Shown here one piece after another: positions 45,590-57,114 of a stretch of 64,000 bases of DNA. The DNA is from Pollenia angustigena (Eukaryota > Arthropoda > Insecta > Diptera > Polleniidae): contig OV884059.1 of assembly GCA_930367215.1 (NCBI GenBank), forward strand, positions 25,816,945 through 25,880,944. Reading direction: 5' to 3'. The notes beneath the pieces were generated by a model that saw only the letters and a program-made list of their open reading frames with translations, had not been told where the DNA came from and did not search any database. The stretch's first letter is position 1, and the number at the start of each line of letters is the position of its first letter. The translations under genes were made by a program, and so were the position numbers.

Positions 45590-46110
45590 AGTTTGTCATT
45601 CCGTTTTTAATTCCTTAAATATTAATCTTCGACCCTATAAAGTATAAATATTGGTTGTTATACATATATATAAAACATATGCTCCGTCCGCTAAATTTAC
45701 CTATTGAAATAAATAGAAACTGGGAATTATTTCCTTCCGAAGGTAACTTTATATTATATTCAACATTTTTCATTTTTTCGAAAAAATACAATATACTAGT
45801 CTGGTAGTGTATAAAGTCATTTCTGAAAAATTGTAGGAAAAGAACTATTACAAAAAAGCTTTATAAAATACATAACTGAAATTTAGCTCATAGAATAAAT
45901 TCGAAAAAATGAAAAACTATTGAAACTAAGAAAGATTGGTCCATAAATGACAAAGTTATGAACAACAAACCACGATTGCCTGTAATTTTTGCCATAGAAT
46001 GAGCTGTTCTTGTTCTTTTTTCTTCATTTTAATGCTTAGACTTTTTTTTTAACGAACAAACAATTTTTTTTTAAATTCTCTTTGATAATGTGTGTTGGTT
46101 GGTGGGTGAG
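45590..46110 (+). repeat. Dispersed fly repeat fragment interrupted by a MITE
   Basis: 45590-45710 (aagtttgtcattccgt, cgaccctataaagtata) matches the start of the 5964 repeat. 45925-46060 (aaaccacgattgcctgtaat) matches 59325-59400. Between them, 45737-45920 is the MITE-like block of 11144 with its interior inverted. Confidence 0.6.
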
Positions 46111-46123
46111 TGGTCTAACTGCC

Positions 46124-46903
46124 CCCAGTTGGTCACGTCTTTAAGACATCCTCGAAGACGGATGCACGACAATGTTAATACCTGCACAACATGTGAGGGA
46201 CAGCGGGAACAAATCGTCAACGACATTTTCGAACAAGTGTCGCGAAAATCGTGCACGACACAAAGAAAGACAATGTCGCCTACTTTATCATTAACGACTT
46301 CCTGCATGACAACGTCGTCTATTTCGACGTCCACGACAAAAATTATTACAAGGTTATCTAATTCAGGCAGTTTTTTAGTATAGTTCGATTTTTAATTTCT
46401 ATTATATGTTTTATATTCGACTCCTATAAGAAATCCTAAAGTTGACAGTGAAGAACTAACTGCATGTAATCCATTTTCCAGCCCGCGAATAATTTCATCA
46501 TAATTTTTGGTTTAACTGTTTAGAACTAATTTGTACATTTTTTGTAGGTATTTAAATCAACAATTGAAAAAAAAGAATGTGAGACTTTTAAGAAAACCAA
46601 GTAAGTGATTGAATAGCATTCAAGAAAACTTTGTCGTCAGTAGCTTTTATACAAGACAACTTATAAGACAGTGTCACTCATACTGTCCCTCATAGAGTTT
46701 AATAGAGCACAACTTAGAAGACAATGTTGCTCATAGTGTCCCATATAAAGCTAAATAGAAGACAACTTACAAGACAACGTCGCTCAAACTGTCGTGCACG
46801 ACGATTTCCTGTAAATTGTCTTCTAGAAAACATAAACAACAGGGGACACGTCGTGCATACATCATTGACGACGATGTCGTCAACGGCAATCTGGCCAACT
46901 GGG
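46124..46903. mobile_element. 780-bp element rich in acgacNNNgtcgt palindromes
   Basis: cccagttggtc at the left pairs with ctggccaactggg at the right. Both halves are packed with gacaacgtcgt, gtgcacgac and acgacaat words, many self-complementary, giving unusual CpG density for this window. Frames over it are uninterrupted for up to 97 codons, but that reflects the repeat. Class unknown. Confidence 0.55.
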
Positions 46904-46904
46904 C

Positions 46905-46966
46905 GCCTGTTCATCTATTTTCGAACGAATTTAAGCGATCGAAGTGTTCGAAATAGATGAACAGGC
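46905..46966. repeat. 62-bp near-perfect hairpin
   Basis: gcctgttcatctattttcga and its complement (tcgaaatagatgaacaggc) form arms of 21-22 bp around about 19 bases. It begins two bases after the preceding element. Confidence 0.7.
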
Positions 46967-47344
46967 AGTAAGGTTATTGATATTTTGCCACAGCCGATTA
47001 TAGCACTCTAACTTGTTTTTTTCTTGGTTTTGTAAAACTAAATTTAAAATTTTAAAACTGCTGGGGAAAAAATATATTCCTGGTTTTCTTAAAAAAAATT
47101 AAAAATTTCTTTACAAAATTAAAAAAAAAAACTTCCAAACCACACAGTTTTTTATTTCTGATCTTTCTGTGTATGTAAAAAGAAAATTTTGGGGATTTGC
47201 TGGTAAAGCGAAAATGTTTGAGTTACAAAAAAAAAACTTAATATTAAATATTATTTTTTAGTCTCTGGGATTCTTGTGTAGGTTATACGGAATTCTGGAA
47301 ATTTTTAGTTAAAATAAACAATTTTTTTATGGTTTTGAATAGGG
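46967..47344. other. AT-rich spacer
   Basis: Nothing recognised. Confidence 0.4.
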
Positions 47345-47568
47345 CTTTTAAGCAACAATTTTTTTTATGGTTCGATTACGGATGACAACTGCACTGAAGT
47401 TGTGGTGCCAGCAGCGAAATCAGGCAACACCGTTCATGTTAAATATACAAATTTTTTTTTATTTTATATTTTAATATCAGCGGCTTTGCCAGATTTTGCA
47501 GCTGGAAACACAACTACAGTGCAGTTGCCATCCGTATTCGATCCATAAAAAAAGTTTTTGCTAAAAAG
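47345..47568. mobile_element. 224-bp MITE with ~80-bp arms
   Basis: atggttcgattacggatgac (47366 on) to about 47427 pairs with 47485-47546, and the pairing continues outward through cttttaagcaa and ttgctaaaaag. The loop is an AT-rich ttaaatataca tract. No coding. Confidence 0.78.
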
Positions 47569-47589
47569 CTTTTTCAAAACCATCCGTAC

Positions 47590-47731
47590 GTGCTGGTTCA
47601 CACTCTTCAAGTTTTAGCCGTCAAGTCTTCAGTTTTTAGGAGAGAGAGGAGAAGAAATGGCATTCTCTCTTCCCTTCTTTCCTAAAGGCTCAAGACTTGA
47701 CGGCTGAAACATGAACAGTGTGAACCAGCAC
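47590..47731. mobile_element. 142-bp MITE (gtgctggttcacactNttca)
   Basis: Ends gtgctggttcacact and agtgtgaaccagcac are inverted repeats extended by gccgtcaagtctt/aagacttgacggc. The gagagagaggagaag loop matches the architecture of the 10749 MITE family. A scrap of the end is at 20213. Confidence 0.8.
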
Positions 47732-48060
47732 TAATCGACCCATTAGTTTCTGGGATTTTTGTGCAAGTAAATAGGAATTCATAAAAATTTATTGGTGAAG
47801 CTTCTAAACTCGTTATTTTTTATTCAAATTTTATAAAAATTTATTTACAATGAACTCCAGAAATAATTTTTAAAATTTAGATGTTTTATTATTTTTGTTA
47901 TGATTTTCTATTTAAATTTCCTAAAAAAAAAGATTTTTTTTATATTAAAAAAACTTTAATATATAAAAATTAATTCTCAAAGTTATTTTCGGGAATACAA
48001 GGTTTGGTAATAATAAGATTTCTGTATGACGTGTTAATTATTTTATAAAAATATAAATTA
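47732..48060. other. AT-rich spacer
   Basis: gttattttcgggaatacaag near 47981 recalls the conserved segment of the 9401 element; otherwise nothing. Confidence 0.4.
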
Positions 48061-48564
48061 CCCAGCAAAATCTTTACTTACCTGGTAAGTTAGCAGGTAA
48101 TGTTGGAGAAAATAAACACTACTTATTTTTCGGCTGAATAACTACTTATTTTTGTTTGAGGTGTCCACAGAATTCAGTACTTACAATACACTTACTAGGA
48201 GTCAAAAAATATCTTGTTATTATTTAACAACGAGTAAGTTCAATTGTAAGTACTTACAATATACTTACTAGAAGCCAAAAAATCAGTTGTTAATATACCT
48301 AATAATTAGTTATTGAGTACGTTACCGGTAAGTAAATATTCAGTACTGAAAACAATAGAACCAATAAGTAGTCATTGAGCGGATTATTAGTAAGAAAATA
48401 TTCAGTGGTGAAAATAATAGAAGGAATAAGTAGTTGCAGAGGTGATTACTAGCAAGTGCTTATTGAAGTTTTCAGAATAATGATAATTGTAATGACAACT
48501 ACTTACCAGGTAACGTATAAAATAACTACCACCTATTACTAAAAATCAAAAAGTTTTTCCTGGG
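48061..48564. mobile_element. Element with cccagcaaaa ends and tandem interior
   Basis: cccagcaaaa at the left pairs with ttttcctggg at the right. The interior has two types of quasi-tandem unit of about 65-70 bp: cttacaataNacttactaga and gtaagNaaatattcagtNNtg, each at least twice. Many tacttac/gtaagta words lie in both directions. No coding. Confidence 0.55.
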
Positions 48565-48645
48565 TAATAAAAAAAACTTAAAATACAAAATTAATTCTAT
48601 TATAAAAAATATTAAATAATTATACCTATCGTGAATATACAGTAA

Positions 48646-48788
48646 GTCTGGGTTCACACTATGAAAGTTTTCTTTCAGGAAGTCTAAGTTTATTGGTGAG
48701 AGGGGAGAGAAGAATAGCCTGCTCTTAACCTCTCTTACATATAAAGTCAGGCTTTATGAAAGAAAACTTTTATAGTGAAAACCCAGAT
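48646..48788. mobile_element. TAA-flanked MITE of the 10749 family
   Basis: gtctgggttcacactatgaa pairs with the right end (agtgaaaacccagat). TAA flanks both sides (48643-48645, 48789-48791). Confidence 0.8.
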
Positions 48789-48878
48789 TAAACAAGTTTT
48801 TTTTCATTCGAAATTTTATTTTACCCCATACACTTTTGTAGGGAAAAGTGAAAAAATTTCGAGGGAAATTTTAATTAA

Positions 48879-49696
48879 TACTCTAATAGAAAAATGCAAT
48901 GATGCCCTAACATCAGAATTGTGACATCAATGTTACTACAAATAGCATCAATCATGCAAAAATTATCATCAATCCAATGACTTACGTCTTCGTACAATTT
49001 TGTCATTATTTACGTGTCATCTATTTTATGACTTATGACTTATGACTATTTTATTTTTGGCGCCCTATGCTCCAATGGGAGTTAGAGGAACACATATATA
49101 TATATATTTTATGACTATAGTGACATCAGTTCGATGCCACATTTTGTATATTATTAACATTATTTTCAATGATAACAATTGTATATTAGAAGCAAAAATT
49201 AATATATTCAATTTTTTTTAAATTATTTAGTTAAATACATCAAATTTTTAAAGTACAATGATTACGAAAACCATATGGGGCATGGTGCTGGTGTCTTATT
49301 ATTGAGAGTTCTACTGTAAAAAAAGGTCGTAATTCAACAAACGTGAAACAAACATATGTAAAGGCTAAGTAAATAATAATATTCTCTCACCTTGACTTAA
49401 GTCAATTCCAATGACTTTGTCTTAATGACAAACTGTCATTAAATTGATGCTAAAAGTGTCCATTCTCCGATGTTACTGCGTCATCGCACTGAGGTCAAGT
49501 TCGTAATTTCTGTGATGCCAATGTGTCATCCCATTGATGACATAATTTCATTTTTACACTGATAACACTTTGGCCAAGTGATGTTAAGGTTGACATCACC
49601 ATGATGAAAAGTGTCATGAGGCCAAAAAACGAAGAAACTTGTCATAGTACTGATGTCAGAATACATCAGCATTATGACGCCTTTTCTATCAGTGTA
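48879..49696 (+). mobile_element. MITE-like element of the tgatgtca family, copy 1
   Basis: Left ctctaatagaaaaatgcaat and right gccttttctatcagtgta are diverged inverted ends. The interior is dense in gatgNcat/atgNcatc words. Shared with 51100-51786 (inverted) and 54532-55189 are gttctNctgtaaa and aaacatatgta-type segments. This copy has about 100 extra bases around 49060-49110, including ttttggcgccctatgctcc. Confidence 0.7.
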
Positions 49697-50691
49697 TGGG
49701 GATAAATGTTTAAAAATCTGAAAATTCAATTAGAGAGAGTTTAACAACTTCGAAGACGTTTTGAGGATATTGCCTTCTGCAGAAGCTGTTTGCAGAGGGT
49801 TTGTTTAAAATAAAAGCTTGCATTTTGTTAAATTTTTTTATTAACTTTTTAATACCGCCTTATTTTTTAAAATATCCTTTTCATTTTCTTGTTAAAACAG
49901 ATTTTCTAATTTCCGTGTATTGTTCAATATTTAAATATTTTACATGGATCCCCTTAAATGAGTTTATAATTATACTCGGGTTTTTTTTTATAAACTTTTT
50001 TCTTTTGTAATTATAGTTTTAATGAAGTTCCTTTAAACTTAAGTAATAGGAGAAGCAAGGAAAAGGAAAACTTCATGCTTAGTTTCGTTCTTTATTCCCC
50101 ATAATACATTTTTAGTTCTAAAAAATTCATTTGCCATTTTTAATAATCAGCTTTTTTACGGTAACAAAATTTGTAAAGAGTCTTTGCTTAACTACGGTTC
50201 ATGTCGATTATATAGATTTTCTTACAAAATGTTCTGTTTTGCCTTAATGTGAGGAAAAAGGATTGAAAGAAAGAAGAACAGCAGCAAATGATGGAATAGT
50301 TTGTACGAGTGGACGGGTAATTGTAGTGAGTTGTACTTGGCGGATGGCAAATGAATGAGTAACGAGGAGTTCATGTACGTTCAGTAACCTTTTCTTTCCT
50401 TTACTACCAAAGAACACATTCATGGCGAAGAGAAGGACGATGATAAAGATGATGACGGTAATGTGGCATGCTACTTCTGTTAAAAAAAAAAAAAAAAAAA
50501 TACCACGGACTATTGCCAACACAGGCTAACTTTAAAATTTTTCACATATACTAGACATAAAATAACGACAAACTGTCGTCTGTTTTTATTCAATACATAT
50601 GACTAGATGTACGAGTAGTTATACGTGTTTAAATATGGTATAAACAAAACTCTAAAGGGTTTTCAATAAAATATCTTAAATACAGGGACTA
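49697..50691. other. AT-rich DNA
   Basis: No gene. A-tract at about 50482-50500. A minus-strand 92-codon frame at 50244-50522 is Phe/Val-rich without a domain. Confidence 0.45.
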
Positions 50692-51000
50692 AAGCGGCTC
50701 ATACACTTGCAATAAAATTGTTCAATTTTACGTACTGTACAATTATATCGCCAATGTGTATGTGATATTCGATGATGGAATAATATATTGGCAGCAATTA
50801 AAAGACTTTTAATTTTTATTGCCCAAAGTAGAATGTGTTGGCAACATTGTACAATGCTGTTTATGTTATTCCTATAGGTTATGTTCACCTTTTTATTGAA
50901 TGAATGAAAACAATGTGCGACTTATTGCATAATAAAAGACAAAATGGAAATAATATGGCGAACACCATATAAAATAATATTGCAAGTGTATGGGCCGCTT
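50692..51000. mobile_element. 309-bp hAT-like MITE
   Basis: aagcggctcatacacttgca and its complement (tgcaagtgtatgggccgctt) are inverted ends. The flanks agggacta (50684-50691) and aaggacta (51001-51008) match at seven of eight bases. Subterminal tacaattNtat and acaatNgtNca words are present. No coding. Confidence 0.7.
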
Positions 51001-51004
51001 AAGG

Positions 51005-51099
51005 ACTAGACTACGGCAAGACTAAATTTCAGAGTATAGACCAGACCCTAGATCAGACTAAAGATCAAACCATATGTCAGGAAATAGGCCAAATTACTG
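51005..51099. repeat. Degenerate agacta/atagac tract
   Basis: Words such as atagaccagac, ctagatcagacta and aagatcaaac recur. The tract continues beyond the next element at 51787-51925, so that element split it. Confidence 0.5.
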
Positions 51100-51786
51100 G
51101 TAGAAATGGCGTCATGACTCTGATGTATTTTGACATCAGTACTTTGACAAGTGTCTTCGTTTTTGATCCATGACAATTTTCAACATTCATTTGCCCAAAT
51201 TGTCATCAGGGTCAAACATTGAAATTATGTCTTCAAAGGGATGACACATCGGAATTACAGAAGACGATTCGGAGACAGTTTAATAAAACATGTCATCAGT
51301 GCGATGACGCAGTAGCATCAGAGAAAGGACTCATTTAATGACATTTTTTCATTAAATTAAGTCAAAGTGAGGGAATATTATTATTTACTTACCCGTTACA
51401 CATGTTTGTTTCACTTTTGTTCTATTCCGCCCTTTGTTTACAGAATAAGTCTTAATTATAAGACATCAGCAGAATGCCCGATATGGGTTTCGTAATCATT
51501 CTACTTTGAAAATTTGCTGTACTTAAATAAATAATTCAAGCAAATAGGATATGGGAATTTTTGCACCTTATTTTAAGTTTTAAGCATGAAAATAATGTTA
51601 AAAATACACAAAATGTGGCATAGAATTGTTGTCACTATTGTCATAGCATAGATAACGCAAAAAATATGACAAAATGTTATAATGACGTTCGTCTTTGGAT
51701 TGATGTCACTCCTTGTCTCATTGATGCCTTTTGTCACAATTCTGATGCTAGGGCATCACTAATTTGAAGATGCATTTTTCTATGAT
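51100..51786 (-). mobile_element. MITE-like element of the tgatgtca family, copy 2
   Basis: Reverse complement of the 48879 and 54532 copies, from tagaaatggcgtcatgac to gatgcatttttctatga. Contains attattatttacttacccgt and gtttcacttttgttNtattc, also found inverted in the other copies. It interrupts a degenerate agacta tract. Confidence 0.7.
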
Positions 51787-51925
51787 TATAGATCAGAGCA
51801 GACTTAAGACCAAACTATAGATCATACTATACATCGAAATATAGCAGACTATATACCAGAATATAGACTAGATCATAAGGCATACTTTAGATCAGGCTTT
51901 AGACTAGACTTTAGTCAAAAGCCAT
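51787..51925. repeat. Degenerate atagatcagac tract, right half
   Basis: Continuation of the tract at 51005 with words tatagatcatact, atatagactagatc and tagactagacttta. Confidence 0.5.
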
Positions 51926-53536
51926 AACTAGAATTAAAACATTTTTTGCCCTTTATCACATTTTTTGGCAAACCCTTGTTCCAACAAAACTTTATTTGTA
52001 TTATTTCTTCAATTTTTTTGTTCTTTAAACTACATTTTAAAACCGAAAAATTGCTTTAGAAATTGTTGAAAATAAAAAAATAAAAAAAAAACATACGAAA
52101 TAGCAAAACATTTCTCTGTTTTAAAGTTCTAAAGTTGTGTTTTGTGCTGATATTATAAAGATATAGGAAAAAATTTATAACAGCTTATGGCTTATACTAT
52201 TTACGGCTTAATGCTTTTAAAAGTGCATGCAAAAACTCAAAAACACACACAAAAATTAAAAATAAAACCCAAAAGTATACTAAATATAAAAAATAAACAA
52301 CTTAAAAAACAACAAAAACTTTTAAATAAACTGAAAAAAATGTTTGTGTGGCAAACAAACTTAACTGAAAAAAAAAAAAAAAAATTATTGTGTGAAAATA
52401 GTCGTATACTAAAAATGTTTAAATAGCGCCTGAAATGCGGCAACATTTTTCTTTGTTGCTTTTAAGTATTTTAAAGTATGTGTTGTTTTTTTTTTATTAT
52501 TATTATTATTGTTATTCGAAAAACAACAACAAATACAAAAAGTGTGTTAGTATTGTAGTTGTAAAGTCTAAATTGCATTTTATATGTGATTCAGGTTTAA
52601 AAAAATCAATAAAAAAAAAAATGGTAAGCAAAGAAATTTAAAATGTTTGGAAATATGTATATGTCAAGATAAATTTGTCTTCAGGTCCGTTTAGTTTTAG
52701 GCCACGGAAAGAACTAAAGGATGACGAACTGGTGCACTCAAAAGAAAAATCAATCCATTCGTACTCAAATCAATCCGAAGCGTATAAATAGTACGGTGGG
52801 TACGGATTTTCTTCAATCAAGTAGAGAATGATACTTAAATTATCCATATTCGTACTTAAAATAATACGAAAATGAGATTGATTTAAGCAAAAAAAAAAAA
52901 AAAAAAAAAAAAAATTATAAAGTTGATTTTATCCCTAATTAGAAAGAAAAAATTTTTATGACTGATTAACTTACTCGTATTTCACTATACAGAATGATAA
53001 AACACCAACATCATGCCCGATATGGTTCTTACTTTAGAAACCTTATGTACATATTTAACCAAAAATATAAACTAAATGAGAATCAGGAGTTCAAATTTAC
53101 TTCGTGGTACACATGCGTCTGGCCAGACCTTTTTCAATGTGTATAGAAAATCAAAACATGCGTAAGCCTAAGGGTTAAACACAACGAAAAGTTTAATCTG
53201 TTTTTACTTGATTTAATAATTTTATACTTATTGCAAGAAATTCCTGGATTGTTTTTGAAAGTAATCCAATTTAGGATTGCTTTGAGTACGTTTAAGTGTA
53301 ATTCGTACTTGAATTTTTGAGTACGACTCGTAATTAAATTAATCATAAAAAACTTGATTTATCCCGAGTGTTTTTCTTTCTGTGTAGTTTCGGTTTTAGT
53401 TTAAACGGCAATTTTTGTTTTTAAATACAGTTTTATTAGCAATTTTGGTGTCAAAATTTGAGGTATCATCGGTCAAAGGAAATGGCTACAGCAAGAAAAC
53501 ACGAACTTTGAAAAGTAGTGGAAAATTGACCATTAA
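51926..53536. other. AT-rich DNA with A-tracts
   Basis: A-tracts at 52371-52384 and 52890-52912. 52735-53390 shows inverted-type words attcgtact/agtacgNat and may be a decayed element (gcactcaaaagaaaaatcaa against tttttctttctgtgtag). No gene. Confidence 0.4.
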
Positions 53537-53738
53537 AGGCTCAGTTAGCCGGGAGTAACAGTAACGTTGCAATTCAGCTGTTTCATTGTGTTGTATGTAA
53601 AGCAATTATAAAAATTATAAATTATATAAAACGATTATAGTTAGCAGTAAGATGTAACATCTCAATCTGTAAGAAATAGATTGGTCTTACTTTTTTACGG
53701 TACGGTTAAGTTATTGTTGCTCCCGGCTAACTGAGCCT
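53537..53738. mobile_element. 202-bp TAA-flanked MITE (aggctcagttagccgggag)
   Basis: Ends aggctcagttagccgggag and ctcccggctaactgagcct are perfect 19-bp inverted repeats flanked by TAA (53534-53536, 53739-53741). Same family as 38079-38830. Confidence 0.85.
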
Positions 53739-53744
53739 TAAGAC

Positions 53745-53900
53745 GTAGAGTATATGTTGTTTCAACAGGATGGTGACACTTGCCACAGAGCAAGAGAAAA
53801 AATGGATCTTTTGAAAAAGAAGTTGGAAAATAGCATTATTTCTCGTAGATGAGGAGTGAATTGGCCACCATTGAATTCTTATTTTAACAGATTTGCCCGC
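53745..53900 (+). pseudogene. Tc1/mariner-type transposase fragment
   Basis: The + frame reads VEYMLFQQDGDTCHRAREKM, DLLKKKLENSIISRR, a stop, then GVNWPPL. The F-Q-Q-D-G-x-x-C-H and N-W-P-P blocks are characteristic of the region around the second catalytic aspartate in Tc1/mariner-type DDE transposases. The arginine-stop and the loss of the downstream S-C-D-L-x-P-L-D block mark it as dead. A TAA-flanked MITE abuts it upstream. Confidence 0.75.
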
Positions 53901-54008
53901 AACAGAACAGAACGAAAAAGGGAAACAAACCACACATACAGACTTTCAATAGAACAGAAAGAAAACCTCTAATATAAAACAGAACAGAACGCACAAACTT
54001 CTTCGGCC

Positions 54009-54383
54009 TTAAGGTACGGCAAGTTAGTGTAGCGTACCGGTTTTTTCATGAACAGTGTACATTATATACAAATATACAAACTAGTTTTGAATTTTTGTGA
54101 ATTTGTACACAAACAAAATACAGTACACTACGATTGCAATCAGAAAAAACACAAATTCTAAGTTAACGTACCGATCTTGTTTTAGCGTAAATGTAGTGTT
54201 CTTTTTGCGTACGGTACACTACTATTGTTATCAGACGAACACAAATTCTTAGGCTTCAGCATACCAGCAGTGTGCTTTTAGCGTACGCGTTCTGTACTTT
54301 TATGCGACCTCTTTTACATGCAATATCAGTCATGAAAAAAACGAAATTCAGCAAAGCTATGGGCAACAAAACACGTACCTTAA
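54009..54383. mobile_element. Element with ttaaggtacg ends
   Basis: ttaaggtacg at 54009 pairs with cgtaccttaa ending at 54383. The interior repeats tttagcgta, gcgtaccg and cgtacggtac words. 53890-54000 just before holds aacagaacagaac repeats like those in the 35638 element. No coding. Confidence 0.5.
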
Positions 54384-54439
54384 TAGTTCACTACGTGCTT
54401 CCTCAAAATACATAACGAATTTTTTTGTCTTTAGTAAAT

Positions 54440-54531
54440 ACTATAATGTCGTCTAAACTAAAGACTATATTCTCGTCATAGACGTATATAGAGTAAGGGC
54501 AATAAATAGTCTTGCTTATAATCTCTTGCTC
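54440..54531. repeat. Degenerate ctatagt/ctttagt tract, left half
   Basis: Words gtctttagtaaatactat and ctaaactaaagactat; continues at 55190-55300 beyond the inserted element. Confidence 0.45.
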
Positions 54532-55189
54532 TACACTCAAGAAAAATGCATCTTCATATTGATGAAAGCACTAACATCAGAGTTTTGACATCAATGTTAT
54601 TACAAATGGCATCAATATGGCGAAAAGTGACATTTATCCAATGACGAAAGTCATCATAAAATTTTGTCATATTTTATGCGTCATCCATGCTATGGCTACA
54701 CTGATATCGAATCGATGCAACATTGTTTAAATTATCTAGTTAAATACACCAAATTTTCAAAGTAGAATGATTAAGAACATCATATCAGGAATGCTCCTGG
54801 TGTGTTATAATTAGGAGTTCTTCTGTAAACAAAGGGCGGAATACAACAAAAGTGAAATAAATACGTGTAACGGGTAAGTAAATAATAATAAAGTATCTCA
54901 ATTTGACTTGATTCAATCCCAATGACTCAATTTAATGACAGATTGGCATAAAATTACGCCTATTAAGTCCTTACTCCGATGTTATTGAGTCATCGCTCTG
55001 ATGACATTTTTTATTAAACTGACTTCAATTCATAATTTTTGTGATGCCGATGTGTCATTCCGTTGATGACATAATTTCAGCTCATGACAATTTGGTCAAT
55101 TGATGTTCAGGCTGACATCACGATGATAAAAAGTATCATGGGGGTCAGAAGCAAGACACTTGTTATAGTAGTGATGTTTATCAGTGTAG
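54532..55189 (+). mobile_element. MITE-like element of the tgatgtca family, copy 3
   Basis: Left tacactcaagaaaaatgcat and right atgtttatcagtgta are diverged inverted ends. Interior matches 48879-49696 in the same direction (catcagagttttgacatca, atggcatcaat). It interrupts a degenerate ctttagt tract. Confidence 0.7.
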
Positions 55190-55300
55190 TAAAGTGTATA
55201 GTGTGCTCTAAAGTCTCGTCTTTAGTAAAGATTTATTTATTTATTTATAACAAAGACTTTAGAAGTGTCTATAGTAAAGCCGTTAGGAATTCTTTTAGAA
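55190..55300. repeat. Degenerate ctttagtaaag tract, right half
   Basis: gtagtaaagtgtatagtg, cgtctttagtaaag and gactttagaagtgtctatag; same wording as 54440-54531 and 58918-59045. Confidence 0.45.
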
Positions 55301-56100
55301 TCGTTTGGCTATTTTTAAAAAGAGCACATATTGTTAAGACTAAGGAAGGCCAAACACTAACAAAATACCATAAATAAGGGAAAAATGAAAAAAAAAAAAT
55401 AAAAAATATTTGTGATGTAAAAAACAGCAACATAGAACAAATATTTTGGTTATTCTTGGTTCATTCAGATAAGCTGCAAGTTATTTTCAAAACGCATTAT
55501 AGCATTTTAAACTGTTTTAGTTATTGTTACTATTGTTATGTTTTCTTCGTTACTGTGTAGAAATGTTCGCTTATATGGCTAGATATCTTTTCCATTTCCT
55601 TTTCTAAAAGAGCTAAAGAAAAAATTTATAGAGTGCTAGAAAAAGTATTCAATACGAAACAAAGCCGTTTGTATTAAGACGTGAAAAAGTGCCAAAATGA
55701 AAATGGACAAAATGGCAAAACGTGTTGTAAAGTTAACAATCGTTGAGATTAAAATACAAACAACCATTACAAATATACAAAAAAGCAAAGATTACAATGG
55801 GATATTAAAGATTTTCTTTAAAAAAAAAATAAAGGAAATACACAATACAATACATAATAGCAGGATATTTTAGAAGAAAAATAATAAAAAGTTTTTGGAG
55901 AAGAAAAAAAAACTGAATTGAATATTAAAGACTTTTCCAAAAAGGAAACTTTTTATTTAATATAAAAGAAATTAGCCGGAAAGTAAAATCAATTAGGAAA
56001 AAGTTCGGAAAGAATTCTGTAGAGTTAAATCAAATAAGAAGAAGACCAAAATTGTAGGCAATTTTGTCACACAAATAACGCATTATTGATATATGTATAT
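55301..56100. other. AT-rich, A-biased DNA
   Basis: Purine-rich aagaaaaaaaa sequence, no gene or repeat family recognised. Confidence 0.45.
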
Positions 56101-57087
56101 TGTACTGGGCAATGGATTTACATCCATTCACTGGGGGCGGATATACATCCGCCATCTTGGAGGTCGATGGGGTACAGGAGGCTGAACTAAGTCAGTGGTA
56201 GGTGGAGGGTCATACTGACTAGCAGGGTTAATCGAGTAGTCAACAGAGTGGCGTCAGCAGAGGAGAAGCGACAGATAGGCGTTAGCAGAGAAGTGTCAAC
56301 AGAGAGTTGTCAGCAGAGAAGAGAATTCAAAGAGCGTGAGATAAGGAAAGCCGAAGCAAACAACAGATGCAATACAGCAGGCAGTGTGATGAAAGTTTAC
56401 CGCTAGCGGATCAAACCGAAGTAGGAATGTAGCGGCTTCAAAGCAACATTTATGTATATATACACGGGCATATAAGGAGCTGAAATAAAATAAGTCGGTC
56501 TTGGTTTTTGGACTGCAAAGTGAGACGTTGTAACAGAGCCGGTAAGAATAAGAAAAAAAAAAATAAATAAAGTGAAACAATACACAGTGCTATTAATTAA
56601 GTAGGGGATCGGTAACACCAATTCCTTGATAGTTTTACAACCAGTAAAGTGAGTAGGAGTGAGTGGACTGAGATTTACATCCAGTCTGGAAGGAGGCTAG
56701 AGCACTGAGTAAGGGCTAAGCGGTAGGCATTTCTGAGGTTACACCCAGAAATCAGAGGGTCCTAGAGTAGTCTTGGATTTCCATCCAAGTTGAACGAAGG
56801 GTAGGAGTAAGAGGGCAGGAGTGGTAGGGCACTGGTTCTGTTTACAACTAGAACTCCACGAGGCAGCAGGAGCTCCGCGGGAACCTGCTATAAATCAAAA
56901 ACAAACTGTGGAAAGTGTGTTAAGCAATGAAAAAAAAATAAGCAAAGAGAAAAGAAATAAAGAAAAATAAAAATCTTCAAATTTAAACAAGCGTTTCTTT
57001 CCCTTAACCAAATTTATGTAACGGACCCTGGACGCGACTGAGTTGCACCCCCGCTTCAAACCCGGAGTAACCGGAGGTTCTTTACAG
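56101..57087 (+). other. GC-richer block with a series of short hairpins
   Basis: The block runs from tgtactgggc to ggttctttaca (TG..CA) and could be a solo LTR. It has a TATA-like gcatataagg at 56468 and aaataaagaaaaataaa near 56954. Five or more hairpins share a loop like TTTACA: 56111-56128, 56136-56153, 56667-56685, 56731-56750, 56772-56789 and, weaker, 56834-56854. Between about 56243 and 56320 there is a degenerate 14-17-bp tandem of gtcaacagag/gtcagcagag. No target duplication, primer-binding site or coding sequence is certain. Confidence 0.4.
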
Positions 57088-57114
57088 GGCTGGCCAAGCA
57101 CGAACTTATCTATT

